From: Bacteroidaceae bacterium
GTDB lineage: Bacteria; Bacteroidota; Bacteroidia; Bacteroidales; Bacteroidaceae
Direction of reading: 5' to 3'
Length of the DNA: 14,821 bases
Assembly: GCA_900765575.1 (NCBI GenBank)
Contig: CAAFRW010000010.1
Coordinates: forward strand, 1 to 14,821
In this document: positions 1 through 7,372 of the stretch, one piece after another
How positions within the stretch are numbered: the stretch's first letter is position 1
Layout: each line of letters begins with the position of its first letter
The notes under the pieces: generated by a model
The model's database searches: none
Seen by the model: the letters and a program-made list of their open reading frames with translations, nothing else
What the model was told of the DNA's origin: nothing
Program-made: the position numbers and the translations under genes

Positions 1-1229
1 CTTTGGGATATACGTGTGAGGCGGCGCATTGCAATTTTCATTTACGGGGTAAGGAATCCGATAGGGACGAGGCTTTTGTACGGGAATTGTGCGAGAGGTT
101 GGATGTACCATTGCATGTAGTACATTTTGATACAGCTGCTTATGCATCTCAACATCATGTTTCTATCGAAATGGCTGCCCGTGAATTACGTTATCGATAT
201 TTTAAGAATCTTGCCTTGCAGATAGGGGCTGCGTGTGTGGCTGTAGCTCATCATCAGAATGATAGTGTCGAAACCTTTCTACTCAATTTAATTCGTGGAA
301 CAGGCATTAATGGATTAAGGGGAATCCGTCCGAAGAATGGAGAAATAGTGCGTCCTTTCTTGTCGGTTTCCCGTAAAGAAATTCTTGAATATATGGCTGA
401 ACTTGAACAAGATTACGTGACGGACAGTACCAATCTGCAAGATGAATATACCCGTAATAAGATTCGGTTGAATGTATTGCCTTTGATGGAAAGTATCAAT
501 CCTTCGGTACAAAATAACATTGTGGCAACTTCGGAATATTTGTCTGAAATAGCAGAAGTATATAATTCTTTAATGGAAAGAGGAAAGAAAAAAGTAGTTG
601 TTCCGTTTAGTGAAGGGGGAGATGGGGCTTTTAAAATTTCCATTCCATGTTTGTTGGAAGAACCTGCTTCCCGGAGTCTGCTTTTCGAAGTCCTACATCC
701 GTTAGGCTTTAATTCGTCTCAATTGGAAATGATTTACAGGCAGCTGGAAGGGGAGTCCGGACGAATATTCAGAGTGAAAGAATGGAATGTTCTAAAAGAC
801 CGTTCTTACTTATTGGTTACCAAGGCCGGAGAACATATAGCCGATGATGCAACTTATGAATTGCCGGCAGAGGGAGTTTTTTCTTTGCATGGAATTCATA
901 TAACAGTGCAGCAACTGGTACGGACGGAGACGTTCGTTATTCCGAGGGAAAAGAATCTAGCTTGTTTGGATGCCGATAAGTTAACCTTTCCTCTAACCAT
1001 TCGTCGCTGGAAACAGGGAGATAAATTCGTTCCGTTTGGAATGAAAGGGATGAAGAAGCTTAGTGATTATATGACCGACCGTAAGTTTTCTCTTTTACAG
1101 AAACAGCAACAATGGGTTGTTTGTAGCGGAGATAAAATAGTGTGGCTGGTAGGAGAGCGATGCGACAATCGTTTTCGTGTAGACGATTCAACTCAGCGTC
1201 TTCTTTGTTTGATGGAAAGTGAAAAGTAG
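1..1229 (+). CDS. tilS: tRNA(Ile)-lysidine synthase TilS, 5'-truncated by window edge
   Basis: TilS uses ATP to attach lysine to C34 of the CAU-anticodon tRNA-Ile, so that the tRNA reads AUA codons; it is cytoplasmic and essential in most bacteria. The visible part is 408 residues. The N-terminal PP-loop signature (SGGxDS) lies upstream of the window, so the TTG at 3 is an internal leucine codon, not a start. Visible are the AHCNFHLRG segment near residue 8, the conserved HHQND with a following E (about 83-90), RGTGINGLRGI, and the DSTN...RNKIR tRNA-contact motif (141-155). The C-terminal TilS domain, with FVPFGMKGMKKLSDY, occupies roughly the last 65 residues. The family is usually about 430-450 residues in Bacteroidales, so only some 30 residues are missing. 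The gene ends at TAG 1227-1229 and is followed by a long gene-poor region, so it is probably the last gene of its transcript. Confidence 0.95.
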   Translation, partial: LGYTCEAAHCNFHLRGKESDRDEAFVRELCERLDVPLHVVHFDTAAYASQHHVSIEMAARELRYRYFKNLALQIGAACVAVAHHQNDSVETFLLNLIRGTGINGLRGIRPKNGEIVRPFLSVSRKEILEYMAELEQDYVTDSTNLQDEYTRNKIRLNVLPLMESINPSVQNNIVATSEYLSEIAEVYNSLMERGKKKVVVPFSEGGDGAFKISIPCLLEEPASRSLLFEVLHPLGFNSSQLEMIYRQLEGESGRIFRVKEWNVLKDRSYLLVTKAGEHIADDATYELPAEGVFSLHGIHITVQQLVRTETFVIPREKNLACLDADKLTFPLTIRRWKQGDKFVPFGMKGMKKLSDYMTDRKFSLLQKQQQWVVCSGDKIVWLVGERCDNRFRVDDSTQRLLCLMESEK

Positions 1230-1340
1230 AGAGAAATGTTGTTGGTTCTTATTAAATGAAAAGGACTGTCCCTAATTCTTTATCTATACAATCAATATGG
1301 AGAGTTCCAATAAAAAAGCCTTATCACTACTCAAAAATAG

Positions 1341-1365
1341 TACAACCGTCCGCGATAGCGGTTAA
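1341..1365. other. Small GC-rich hairpin after tilS
   Basis: CCGC (1350-1353), loop GATA and GCGG (1358-1361) form a short stem-loop that can be extended by AAC/GTT pairing across a bulge. It is the first of three consecutive hairpins. The words CCGTCC and CGATAGC recur in the next hairpin (1375-1386), so the two structures share sequence and could compete for the same 3' arm at 1395-1400. No function is assigned. Confidence 0.35.
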
Positions 1366-1375
1366 GTTATAAAAC

Positions 1376-1410
1376 GATAGCCGTCCAGATTTTTGGGCGG
1401 CTATCTTTGT
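1376..1410 (+). terminator. Likely intrinsic terminator downstream of tilS
   Basis: GATAGCCGTCC (1376-1386) pairs over 11 positions, one a G-U wobble, with GGGCGGCTATC (1395-1405) around an 8-base loop. The U-tract is short (TTTGTGT), so strength is uncertain. It lies about 150 bases after the tilS stop. The 3' arm contains TATCTTTG (1402-1409), which by chance or design fits the Bacteroides -7 element, so a promoter here cannot be fully excluded. Confidence 0.5.
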
Positions 1411-1411
1411 G

Positions 1412-1453
1412 TCTGCTTCCATCGGTCAGGAAGCAGATTCCGATATTTTTTTT
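1412..1453 (+). terminator. Second hairpin with downstream T8 tract
   Basis: TCTGCTTCC (1412-1420) and GGAAGCAGA (1429-1437) form a perfect 9-bp stem with an 8-base loop. A run of eight T (1446-1453) follows after an 8-base gap. The gap is longer than in a textbook intrinsic terminator. It may be a back-up terminator for tilS or the 3' end of an unannotated small RNA. Confidence 0.4.
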
Positions 1454-1552
1454 ATAGGGTTGTTTGGTGGCCATGCGGCACATTGGTCTATAATGTAAGA
1501 GTTTGATAGGGCTTTATACTTATTCGTTATAATCTATAGCTTTTTAGTCTAT

Positions 1553-1756
1553 CATTAGTATCCACTAAAAAAGAGACAAATAGATGATGGGATATTGATT
1601 ATTAATATCATATAGACCATTTTCAAGTAAACGGATTTGAATTGTTGCAACTCAAAATAGAAAGACTATAGAACCAAAACCTATTTGCATATCATCTCTT
1701 TATTGTTCTGAAATTTTAAGATTTATGCTTCCCTAACTTTTTAGTGGACGCTAGTG
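1553..1756. repeat. Imperfect inverted repeat bounding about 200 bp, possible IS remnant or MITE
   Basis: TAGTATCCACTAAAAA at 1556-1571 matches the reverse complement of TTTTTAGTGGACGCTA at 1738-1753 at 14 of 16 positions. The 150-170 bases between them are AT-rich and contain no credible reading frame. A third copy of the core, CTTTTTAGT at 1540-1548, faces the left arm and makes a local hairpin with 1564-1573. This is the expected look of a non-autonomous or eroded insertion element with A/T-rich terminal repeats. TA dinucleotides lie near both outer ends, but no clear longer target duplication is visible. I do not recognise the parent IS. Confidence 0.4.
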
Positions 1757-1757
1757 A

Positions 1758-1937
1758 GTCTACATAATTCATTGCAGGGTTAAAGGAGTCATCACTTTGT
1801 TAGGAATGAAGGAGTTGGAGACGATACCACTGTATTCTCAGCGTAAAAACTATTGGTTTTCACTCCTGGCCAATTTGTTGGCTGATAGCTTCTTTAACTC
1901 CTATAACTCCTGAGCCTGCATTATGCAAGCTGGAGTC
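1758..1937. repeat. Intergenic patch rich in GGAGT/ACTCC words and hairpins
   Basis: GGAGT occurs at 1785, 1811 and 1932, and its complement ACTCC at 1862, 1897 and 1906. The last two sit in a 9-base direct repeat beginning AACTCCT. Two hairpins are visible: GCCAA/TTGGC (1869-1882), and a longer one from ACTCC 1906-1910 to GGAGT 1932-1936 that contains the palindrome TGCATTATGCA (1917-1927). A 36-codon ATG frame (1806-1913) crosses the patch but has no supporting evidence. The rest of 1230-2012 outside the listed elements shows nothing I can assign. Confidence 0.3.
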
Positions 1938-1975
1938 ATGTTTCAGTTTGGATATATCCTTTTTTTATTTTTAAA

Positions 1976-1994
1976 AGAATATTCGGTGTATTCT
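1976..1994 (-). terminator. Weak A/T hairpin after the dnaN-operon's last gene
   Basis: Read on the minus strand, AGAATA, a 7-base loop and TATTCT form a 6-bp A/T-rich stem starting about 19 bases after the stop codon of the TPR gene, followed by TTAAAA-type sequence. It is the only stem close to the end of the minus-strand run and is too weak to call firmly. Termination could equally be Rho-dependent. Confidence 0.25.
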
Positions 1995-2012
1995 GAACAT
2001 CTTCGATTGAAA

Positions 2013-3698
2013 CTATTTGCAATACTTTTCAATGAGCATATCAGCATTGGGGTCTCCTAATTCTTTGGCTTTGAGAAGATTCTTCTTTCCTTCTTCTTTT
2101 TGTCCTGTCTGTGCTTGACAGTAACCTAACATTCGATAGAAATCAGGATTTTCCGGAGCCAGGGTTATTCCTTTTTTTGCAGCATTGATAGCATCATCCA
2201 AACGGTTGAAACGTATGTAAACCGAGGTCATTTCTATCAGATAGACAGGCTCTTCCGGAGCAATTTCCACAGCTTTTTCTATATCATCCAAAGCCTGTTG
2301 ATACATACGTGTTTGCATTTCAGCCTGTTCGCGGCTGAAATAGAATAAAGCGCTAACTTTACCTCCAAGTAATCTGTAGTATTCATTATAATCAGCTATA
2401 GCAGGGCGATACATTTTCATGTCTGCACGCATTTGTGCGCGTTGGAAAATATAGGGTGCTGCCTTTGCTGTAAGAATTTTCCCGAAATGAGCAACAGTGC
2501 TGTCCATTAGGGCCAAAGCTTCCTCTTTAGCTCCGGCCATTTGTTTGGCCCGGGCTGCACTGAACAGACTGATTTCGGAAACCATATCAGAATGATTTAC
2601 TTTATCATAACTTTCAAAAGCTTTTTCATAATTCTTCAGGGCATAATAGATATCTCCTTCTTGTTGAATATAAATAGGCAGAGGATTGATAGTTATAGCC
2701 TGTTGTATGGTTTGCAATGCTTTTTCTCCATTCCAGTCTTTGTAGGTAAATTCAGGAGTGGAGGAAAGCAGGTAAACTTTACTGAGGTTATAAAGCATAT
2801 CATCTTTTTTCTCCGCTTTTTCCAACGCCTTTTCTATATCATTTTCCGCTAATGCATAATGCTCGTTATCTTTATAGTGGTCGATATAAGCTGTGGCACG
2901 GCGCAGATAGCCTTCTGAACTGTTTGGAAACTGGATAAGAAATTCATTCAGCAGGTTGATATACTCCTCCACATTTAGGGAGTTGGCAATCATGTAAATG
3001 TAAACAAGGGCTTGGTCCTCTTTTTCAGGGAATCCTTTCTTAATACCTATATTGTTTAATACATAGTCGCCACCGGAAAGAGCGTTTATAGAAAGTCCCG
3101 AAGCGAAAGAGACTCCGATTGCATAGCTGCTGTTCTCAGTATTCGAGGCTGCATTCTGTATCAATCCGATAGCTTCTCCATTTGCGTTGGTTACCGGACA
3201 ACTGACCATTTTATCAGTCGTATTAAGTTGAAGAGTATAGTATTTATGTCCACCTTCAATATCGGTCACTTCTTCAACCTTACCGTTTTGCAAAGAAGTT
3301 TGTTTTTGTGTAGAGTACGGAAGCAGATAGATAGTCGCACCCTTTTCCGGAGTGTTTTTGGCGATAGTCAGAGCGGGGGTAGCCTTATCAGCTTTAACGC
3401 GGAATTTGACCACATCATAAATTTCGTTAGCTCCTAAAATGCAATCAACAGGATACTGTTTTCCATCAGCATCTACAATGACAGCACGTTTCGCTCCTTT
3501 AAAGAGAGTATAATCTGATACGCCTGTTCCTTTATCGTCTATATAGAACCCGTTTCCGGTGCTTTTTATTTTATCATCGTTATCATAAGTGATAATGGAG
3601 AAAACCGATTTCTTTGCTTTCCCTGCCCATCCGGGAGTTTGTGCCATACAGAAAGTGCTTGTAAACACACATAAGGTTATCAATAAAAGTTTTTTCAT
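2013..3698 (-). CDS. Exported protein: degenerate trypsin-like (pseudoprotease) domain plus TPR repeats
   Basis: This is a 561-residue protein with a signal peptide (residues 1-20, basic start, hydrophobic core, likely cleavage around CMA-Q). There is no lipobox, so it is probably a soluble periplasmic protein. Residues about 28-205 follow the HtrA/trypsin layout: GNGFYIDDKG corresponds to the strand before the catalytic His, NEIYDVVKF to the Asp strand, and CPVTNANGEAIGLI to the GNSGGPLxNxxGxxIG segment. By this alignment the His position is Thr64 (next to Tyr63), the Ser position is about Val165, and only Asp95 remains, so peptidase activity is not expected. Residues about 230-555 are tetratricopeptide repeats, e.g. 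ALQTIQQAITINP, ALDDIEKAVEIAPEEP and AINAAKKGITLAPENP, which suggest protein-protein binding. It is the last gene of the dnaN-to-rlmB run, 14 bases after rlmB. The partner and pathway are unknown. Confidence 0.85.
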   Translation of the reverse strand: MKKLLLITLCVFTSTFCMAQTPGWAGKAKKSVFSIITYDNDDKIKSTGNGFYIDDKGTGVSDYTLFKGAKRAVIVDADGKQYPVDCILGANEIYDVVKFRVKADKATPALTIAKNTPEKGATIYLLPYSTQKQTSLQNGKVEEVTDIEGGHKYYTLQLNTTDKMVSCPVTNANGEAIGLIQNAASNTENSSYAIGVSFASGLSINALSGGDYVLNNIGIKKGFPEKEDQALVYIYMIANSLNVEEYINLLNEFLIQFPNSSEGYLRRATAYIDHYKDNEHYALAENDIEKALEKAEKKDDMLYNLSKVYLLSSTPEFTYKDWNGEKALQTIQQAITINPLPIYIQQEGDIYYALKNYEKAFESYDKVNHSDMVSEISLFSAARAKQMAGAKEEALALMDSTVAHFGKILTAKAAPYIFQRAQMRADMKMYRPAIADYNEYYRLLGGKVSALFYFSREQAEMQTRMYQQALDDIEKAVEIAPEEPVYLIEMTSVYIRFNRLDDAINAAKKGITLAPENPDFYRMLGYCQAQTGQKEEGKKNLLKAKELGDPNADMLIEKYCK

Positions 3699-3712
3699 AT
3701 CTTGTTCCTGTT

Positions 3713-4462
3713 TTATTCTTTAAATCCACGTTGTCTGATTGCTTCATATAGCAAGATACCGGCTGCAACCGATACGTTTAGTGATTCGATATTGCCAAAC
3801 ATCGGTATTTTTATCCATTCATCGCATAAAGCGAGGTGTTCATAAGGCACACCTGTATCTTCTGCCCCCATAATGATGCAAACAGGGTCTTTATAATTTG
3901 CTTTGGTATAATCGTAATCGCCTTTTTCTGTTGCTGCCACAATTTTGAATCCGCTCTCTTTTAAATATTTGAGGGTTGAAGTCAAACTTTGTTCACGGCA
4001 CACCGGTAGGGTATGTAGCGCACCGGCAGAAGTTTTCATAGCATCGGCATTCACGCTGACACTATTCTTGGCAGGAATAATGATAGCGTCGATTCCTGCA
4101 CAATTACAAGTACGGGCTATGGCTCCGAAATTGCGTACATCCGTTATACCGTCAAGCATGACGAAGATTGGACTTTTTCCTTCTTCAAATAGAGTGGGAA
4201 CCAGGTCTTCTGTGTGCTGATAAGTAATGGCTGAAATAAAGGCAACCACTCCCTGATGGTTTTTACGGGTAATCCGGTTAATGCGTTCAACCGGAACACG
4301 TTGTACTGGGATGAGAGTTCCCTTTAACGCCGTGAATAGCTCTTTAGAGAGGTCACTTTGTATGTCTCTTTTTACTAAAATCTTATCAATTTCTTTTCCG
4401 GCTTCTATGGCTTCAATCACAGCGCGTACTCCGAATATCATTTCACTTTTTTCTGTTATCAT
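3713..4462 (-). CDS. rlmB: 23S rRNA 2'-O-ribose methyltransferase, TrmH/SpoU family (RlmB type)
   Basis: SPOUT methyltransferases of this type transfer a methyl group from S-adenosylmethionine to a ribose 2'-OH; RlmB itself modifies G2251 of 23S rRNA. The protein is 249 residues, normal for RlmB. The N-terminal L30e-like substrate-binding domain covers about 6-80 (IFGVRAVIEAIEAG, then VPVERINRITRKNHQGVVA). The three knot motifs are present: motif 1 LDGITDVRNFGAIARTC with N111 and R117, motif 2 IIMGAEDTGV (198-205, Glu201), and motif 3 IPMFGNIESLNVSVAAGI (219-236). Motif 2 has Asp where many relatives have Gly. The start ATG lies 10 bases after the recN stop, so the two are probably co-translated from one mRNA. 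The exact target nucleotide is inferred from family resemblance; another rRNA or tRNA position is possible. Confidence 0.87.
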   Translation of the reverse strand: MITEKSEMIFGVRAVIEAIEAGKEIDKILVKRDIQSDLSKELFTALKGTLIPVQRVPVERINRITRKNHQGVVAFISAITYQHTEDLVPTLFEEGKSPIFVMLDGITDVRNFGAIARTCNCAGIDAIIIPAKNSVSVNADAMKTSAGALHTLPVCREQSLTSTLKYLKESGFKIVAATEKGDYDYTKANYKDPVCIIMGAEDTGVPYEHLALCDEWIKIPMFGNIESLNVSVAAGILLYEAIRQRGFKE

Positions 4463-4472
4463 AAGTCGTTTT

Positions 4473-6134
4473 TTAATGTTTCAGCAATGCTTTTGCATTG
4501 TTGATGGCCGCTTCGGTAAGTGTACTTCCACTTAACATATGGGCTATTTCTTCTACTCTTTCTTCTTCTGTTAATTTGCGTATATGACTGGTTGTCTCTG
4601 TCTCATTGTCTTTTTTATATACCTTATAATGAGCAGACCCCAGAGAGGCTATTTGTGGTAAATGGGTAATGCTGATAACCTGTCGGCCATTTTGTCCCAT
4701 TTCCTGCATGATACAAGCCATTTTTTCTGCAATCTCACCGGATACTCCCGTATCAATTTCATCAAAGATAATAGTCGGCAGGTTCATTGTTCCGGCAATT
4801 AGAGCTTTGATTGAGAGCATTACGCGGGCAATTTCTCCTCCGGAAGCAACAGTCGCTACATTTTGTAAGGCACTGTTCTTATTCGCTGAAAAGAGAAAGG
4901 CTACTTTATCCATTCCGTTCGCATCCGGTTCTTTATCGGGCGTGAGCTCTACCTTAAACTGTATATTAGGCATGCCTAGCGGAATCAATCGACTTTGCAT
5001 TTGCTTTTCTATTTCTTTGGCTGCACTTTTACGTTGTTTGGTCAGTTCTGCTGCCAATTTGATGACCTGTCTAGAGAGTTTCTCTTTCTTTTCGGTCAAT
5101 TCAGCTATTAAATCTTCAGAAGAGGTGATGGCATTCAAGCGTGTCTGATATGCTTCTCTAATCTCAAGCAGTTCATTGACAGTCTTTACCCTGTGCTTTT
5201 GTTGCAATGAATAGATTAAATTTAATCGTTCGTTTACTATCTCCAATCGTTCCGGATTAAATTCAATGTTTTCATTGTGTCGGTCTATTTCCAGTTCTAT
5301 ATCTTTTAGTTCGATGTAACTGTTTTCCAATCGGTCGGACAACTCTTCAGTAGCCGGATAGATGGAATTCAGTCCGCGCAATGTATTCAATGCCTCTTTA
5401 AGGACAGGTAAAATACCTTGTTCTTCTGAAGAAAAGGTTTCATTCACCTTATATAGTCCGGCCTTAATTTCTTCGGCATGGCTCAATAACTCAGCTTCTT
5501 GTTCCAACTCTTCCTGCTCTCCTTCATAGAGCCTGGCTTCTTCCAGTTGTTCCAGTTGGAAGCGGACATAGTCTTCGTCAGCTTTGTTTTTTTCGGCTTC
5601 TTCAATTGTTTCTTCTAATTTGCGGCAACACTCTTTGTAAGAAGAATATAATTTTTTGTAGTCCAACAAAACTTTTTCGTTTTGTGCTACCAAATCAATA
5701 ACACCTAGCTGGAACCCTTCTTTGTTGAGCAGTAAATTCTGATGTTGGGAATGTACATCAATCAATTTTTCTCCCAACTCCTTCATTTGAGTTAAAGAAG
5801 CCGGTACGTCGTTAATGAAAGCACGGCTTTTACCGGAAGCGAGCAATTCTCGTCGGAGAATACATTCATCTTTATCATATTCCAAATCGTTCTCCTCGAA
5901 AAAGGCTTCCATCCGATATTCGGATATATTGAAGCGCGCTTCTACTATACACCGGTTTGCTCCGTTTTTTATCGCTTTACTGTCTGCTCTCTGTCCGAGT
6001 AATAAGCCTATAGCTCCGAGAATAATAGATTTACCGGCGCCGGTTTCACCTGTAATAACAGAGAAACCCGTATCGAAACAGATATCTAATGTATCTATCA
6101 AGGCATAATTCTGGATATATAGTGATTGTAGCAT
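4473..6134 (-). CDS. recN: DNA repair protein RecN
   Basis: RecN is an SMC-like ATPase that acts with RecA at double-strand breaks and helps hold or align DNA ends. The 553-residue length is normal. The N-terminal half-ATPase has Walker A GETGAGKS (29-36). Two coiled-coil-rich arms (about 150-225 and 265-385) flank the hinge-like middle and are dense in Glu, Leu and Lys. The C-terminal half has the ABC signature VASGGEIARVM (429-439), Walker B TIIFDEIDTGVSG (454-466) and the switch histidine at 491 in ISITHLPQ. The start ATG is only 4 bases past the coaBC stop, and a good Shine-Dalgarno-like GGAGG lies within the last coaBC codons, so translation is probably coupled. No SOS operator was identified, and its place behind dnaN and coaBC suggests constitutive expression. 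Confidence 0.97.
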   Translation of the reverse strand: MLQSLYIQNYALIDTLDICFDTGFSVITGETGAGKSIILGAIGLLLGQRADSKAIKNGANRCIVEARFNISEYRMEAFFEENDLEYDKDECILRRELLASGKSRAFINDVPASLTQMKELGEKLIDVHSQHQNLLLNKEGFQLGVIDLVAQNEKVLLDYKKLYSSYKECCRKLEETIEEAEKNKADEDYVRFQLEQLEEARLYEGEQEELEQEAELLSHAEEIKAGLYKVNETFSSEEQGILPVLKEALNTLRGLNSIYPATEELSDRLENSYIELKDIELEIDRHNENIEFNPERLEIVNERLNLIYSLQQKHRVKTVNELLEIREAYQTRLNAITSSEDLIAELTEKKEKLSRQVIKLAAELTKQRKSAAKEIEKQMQSRLIPLGMPNIQFKVELTPDKEPDANGMDKVAFLFSANKNSALQNVATVASGGEIARVMLSIKALIAGTMNLPTIIFDEIDTGVSGEIAEKMACIMQEMGQNGRQVISITHLPQIASLGSAHYKVYKKDNETETTSHIRKLTEEERVEEIAHMLSGSTLTEAAINNAKALLKH

Positions 6135-6138
6135 ACCT

Positions 6139-7350
6139 TTACAAATCCTCCTTTTTGTTCAATTCTTTACAAAGACGGTTGATAATGTCATTCGCTACTT
6201 CCGTTTTGGGTTTAAGAGGATAGTTTTTCTGTCCATCCTTATCGATAATGGTGATTTTGTTAGTATCGCAACGGAATCCAGCTCCTTTGTCATTTAAAGA
6301 GTTCAATACAATGAAATCAAAATTCTTACGTTGTAACTTAGCTTGCGCATTGTGCTGTTCGTTGTGTGTTTCCAATGCAAAGCCTACTAAAAGCTGTCCT
6401 TTTTTCTTCATCTTGCCCAAGGTGGCGGCAATGTCTTGTGTCGGCTTTAGCCGTATAACCAAGTCGTCTCCTTCTCTTTTTATTTTCTGTTCGGCAATAT
6501 GTTCCGGAGTAAAGTCTGCTACGGCAGCACATAGTATTGCCGCATCAGCTTGTGGATAAGCTTGAGTGGCGGCTTCGTACATTTCCTTTGCACTTTCCAC
6601 TTCAATTACTTGAATCCCCGGATGCGTTGTTTTGAGTTGTACCGGTCCGCTGATTAAAGTGACCTCGGCTCCCCGTTGAGCACACTCTTCCGCTAAGGCA
6701 TATCCCATTTTTCCGGAAGAGTAGTTGCCTATAAATCGTACCGGGTCCATCTTTTCATAAGTGGGTCCGGCTGTTATGATTACTTTTTTTTTTGCTAATT
6801 CGTTCGTCGAAGCGAAATAGTTTTCCAATACCTTGATGATGTTTTCGGGGTCCTCCATACGGCCTTTTCCTACTAAATGGCTAGCCAATTCTCCTTCTGT
6901 AGGTTCAATAATCTGATTCCCATAAGAACGGAGGGTTTCCAGATTCTTTTGGGTGGACGGATGAGCGAACATATCTAAATCCATGGCTGGAGCTACGAAT
7001 ACGGGAGCCTTCATAGAGAGATAAGTTGTTATCAACATATTATCTGCTATGCCGTTAGCCATTTTGCCTATAGTGGATGCCGTGGCCGGAGCGATAATCA
7101 TGGCATCAGCCCATAAACCTAATGTTACATGACTGTTCCATGTCCCGTCTCGTTGAGCGAAAAATTCACTGATAACCGGTTTGCTTGTCAAAGCGGACAA
7201 GGTAATCGGCGTAATAAATTCTTTTCCTGCGGGAGTAATCACTACTTGTACTTCCGCTCCACGTTTAATAAGCCCCCGGATAAGGTATGCGGCTTTATAT
7301 GCCGCAATACTTCCGGTAATGCCTAATACAAATTTCTTTCCTTGTAACAT
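6139..7350 (-). CDS. coaBC: Bifunctional phosphopantothenoylcysteine decarboxylase / phosphopantothenate-cysteine ligase
   Basis: CoaBC carries out two steps of coenzyme A synthesis: CoaB joins cysteine to 4'-phosphopantothenate, and CoaC, an FMN protein, decarboxylates the product to 4'-phosphopantetheine. The 403-residue length is typical. The CoaC half (about 1-180) has LGITGSIAAYKA for FMN binding, the active-site His74 in NSHVTLG, PAMDLDMF (121-128) and GKGRMEDPE (161-169). The CoaB half (about 187-400) has ITAGPTYEKMDPVRFI, the SSGKMG motif (211-216), AAVADF (275-280) and conserved lysines at 289/291 in KIKREGD. One oddity: the family motif PxMNxxMW is PAMDLDMF here, with Asp124 replacing the Asn considered catalytically important in E. 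coli Dfp. It sits between the exonuclease and recN; this clustering with repair genes is common in bacteria and implies no direct functional link. Confidence 0.97.
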   Translation of the reverse strand: MLQGKKFVLGITGSIAAYKAAYLIRGLIKRGAEVQVVITPAGKEFITPITLSALTSKPVISEFFAQRDGTWNSHVTLGLWADAMIIAPATASTIGKMANGIADNMLITTYLSMKAPVFVAPAMDLDMFAHPSTQKNLETLRSYGNQIIEPTEGELASHLVGKGRMEDPENIIKVLENYFASTNELAKKKVIITAGPTYEKMDPVRFIGNYSSGKMGYALAEECAQRGAEVTLISGPVQLKTTHPGIQVIEVESAKEMYEAATQAYPQADAAILCAAVADFTPEHIAEQKIKREGDDLVIRLKPTQDIAATLGKMKKKGQLLVGFALETHNEQHNAQAKLQRKNFDFIVLNSLNDKGAGFRCDTNKITIIDKDGQKNYPLKPKTEVANDIINRLCKELNKKEDL

Positions 7351-7372
7351 GTGCTATTTCTCAGATGGAAAA

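Noticed and set aside
1402..1409. TATCTTTG as a Bacteroides -7 promoter element
   Set aside because: It is part of the 3' arm and tail of a strong hairpin, has no -33 TTTG at the right spacing, and has no gene directly downstream.
1806..1913. 36-codon plus-strand frame starting MKELETIPLYS
   Set aside because: It is short and lies over a word-repeat and hairpin patch, with no terminator or family resemblance; chance cannot be excluded.
1950..1967. GGATATATCC palindrome followed by seven T as a plus-strand terminator
   Set aside because: The palindrome has no room for a loop, its stem is too short, and no plus-strand gene ends nearby.
4669..5148. 159-codon plus-strand frame
   Set aside because: It is antisense to the well-conserved C-terminal half of recN, with no motif or promoter.
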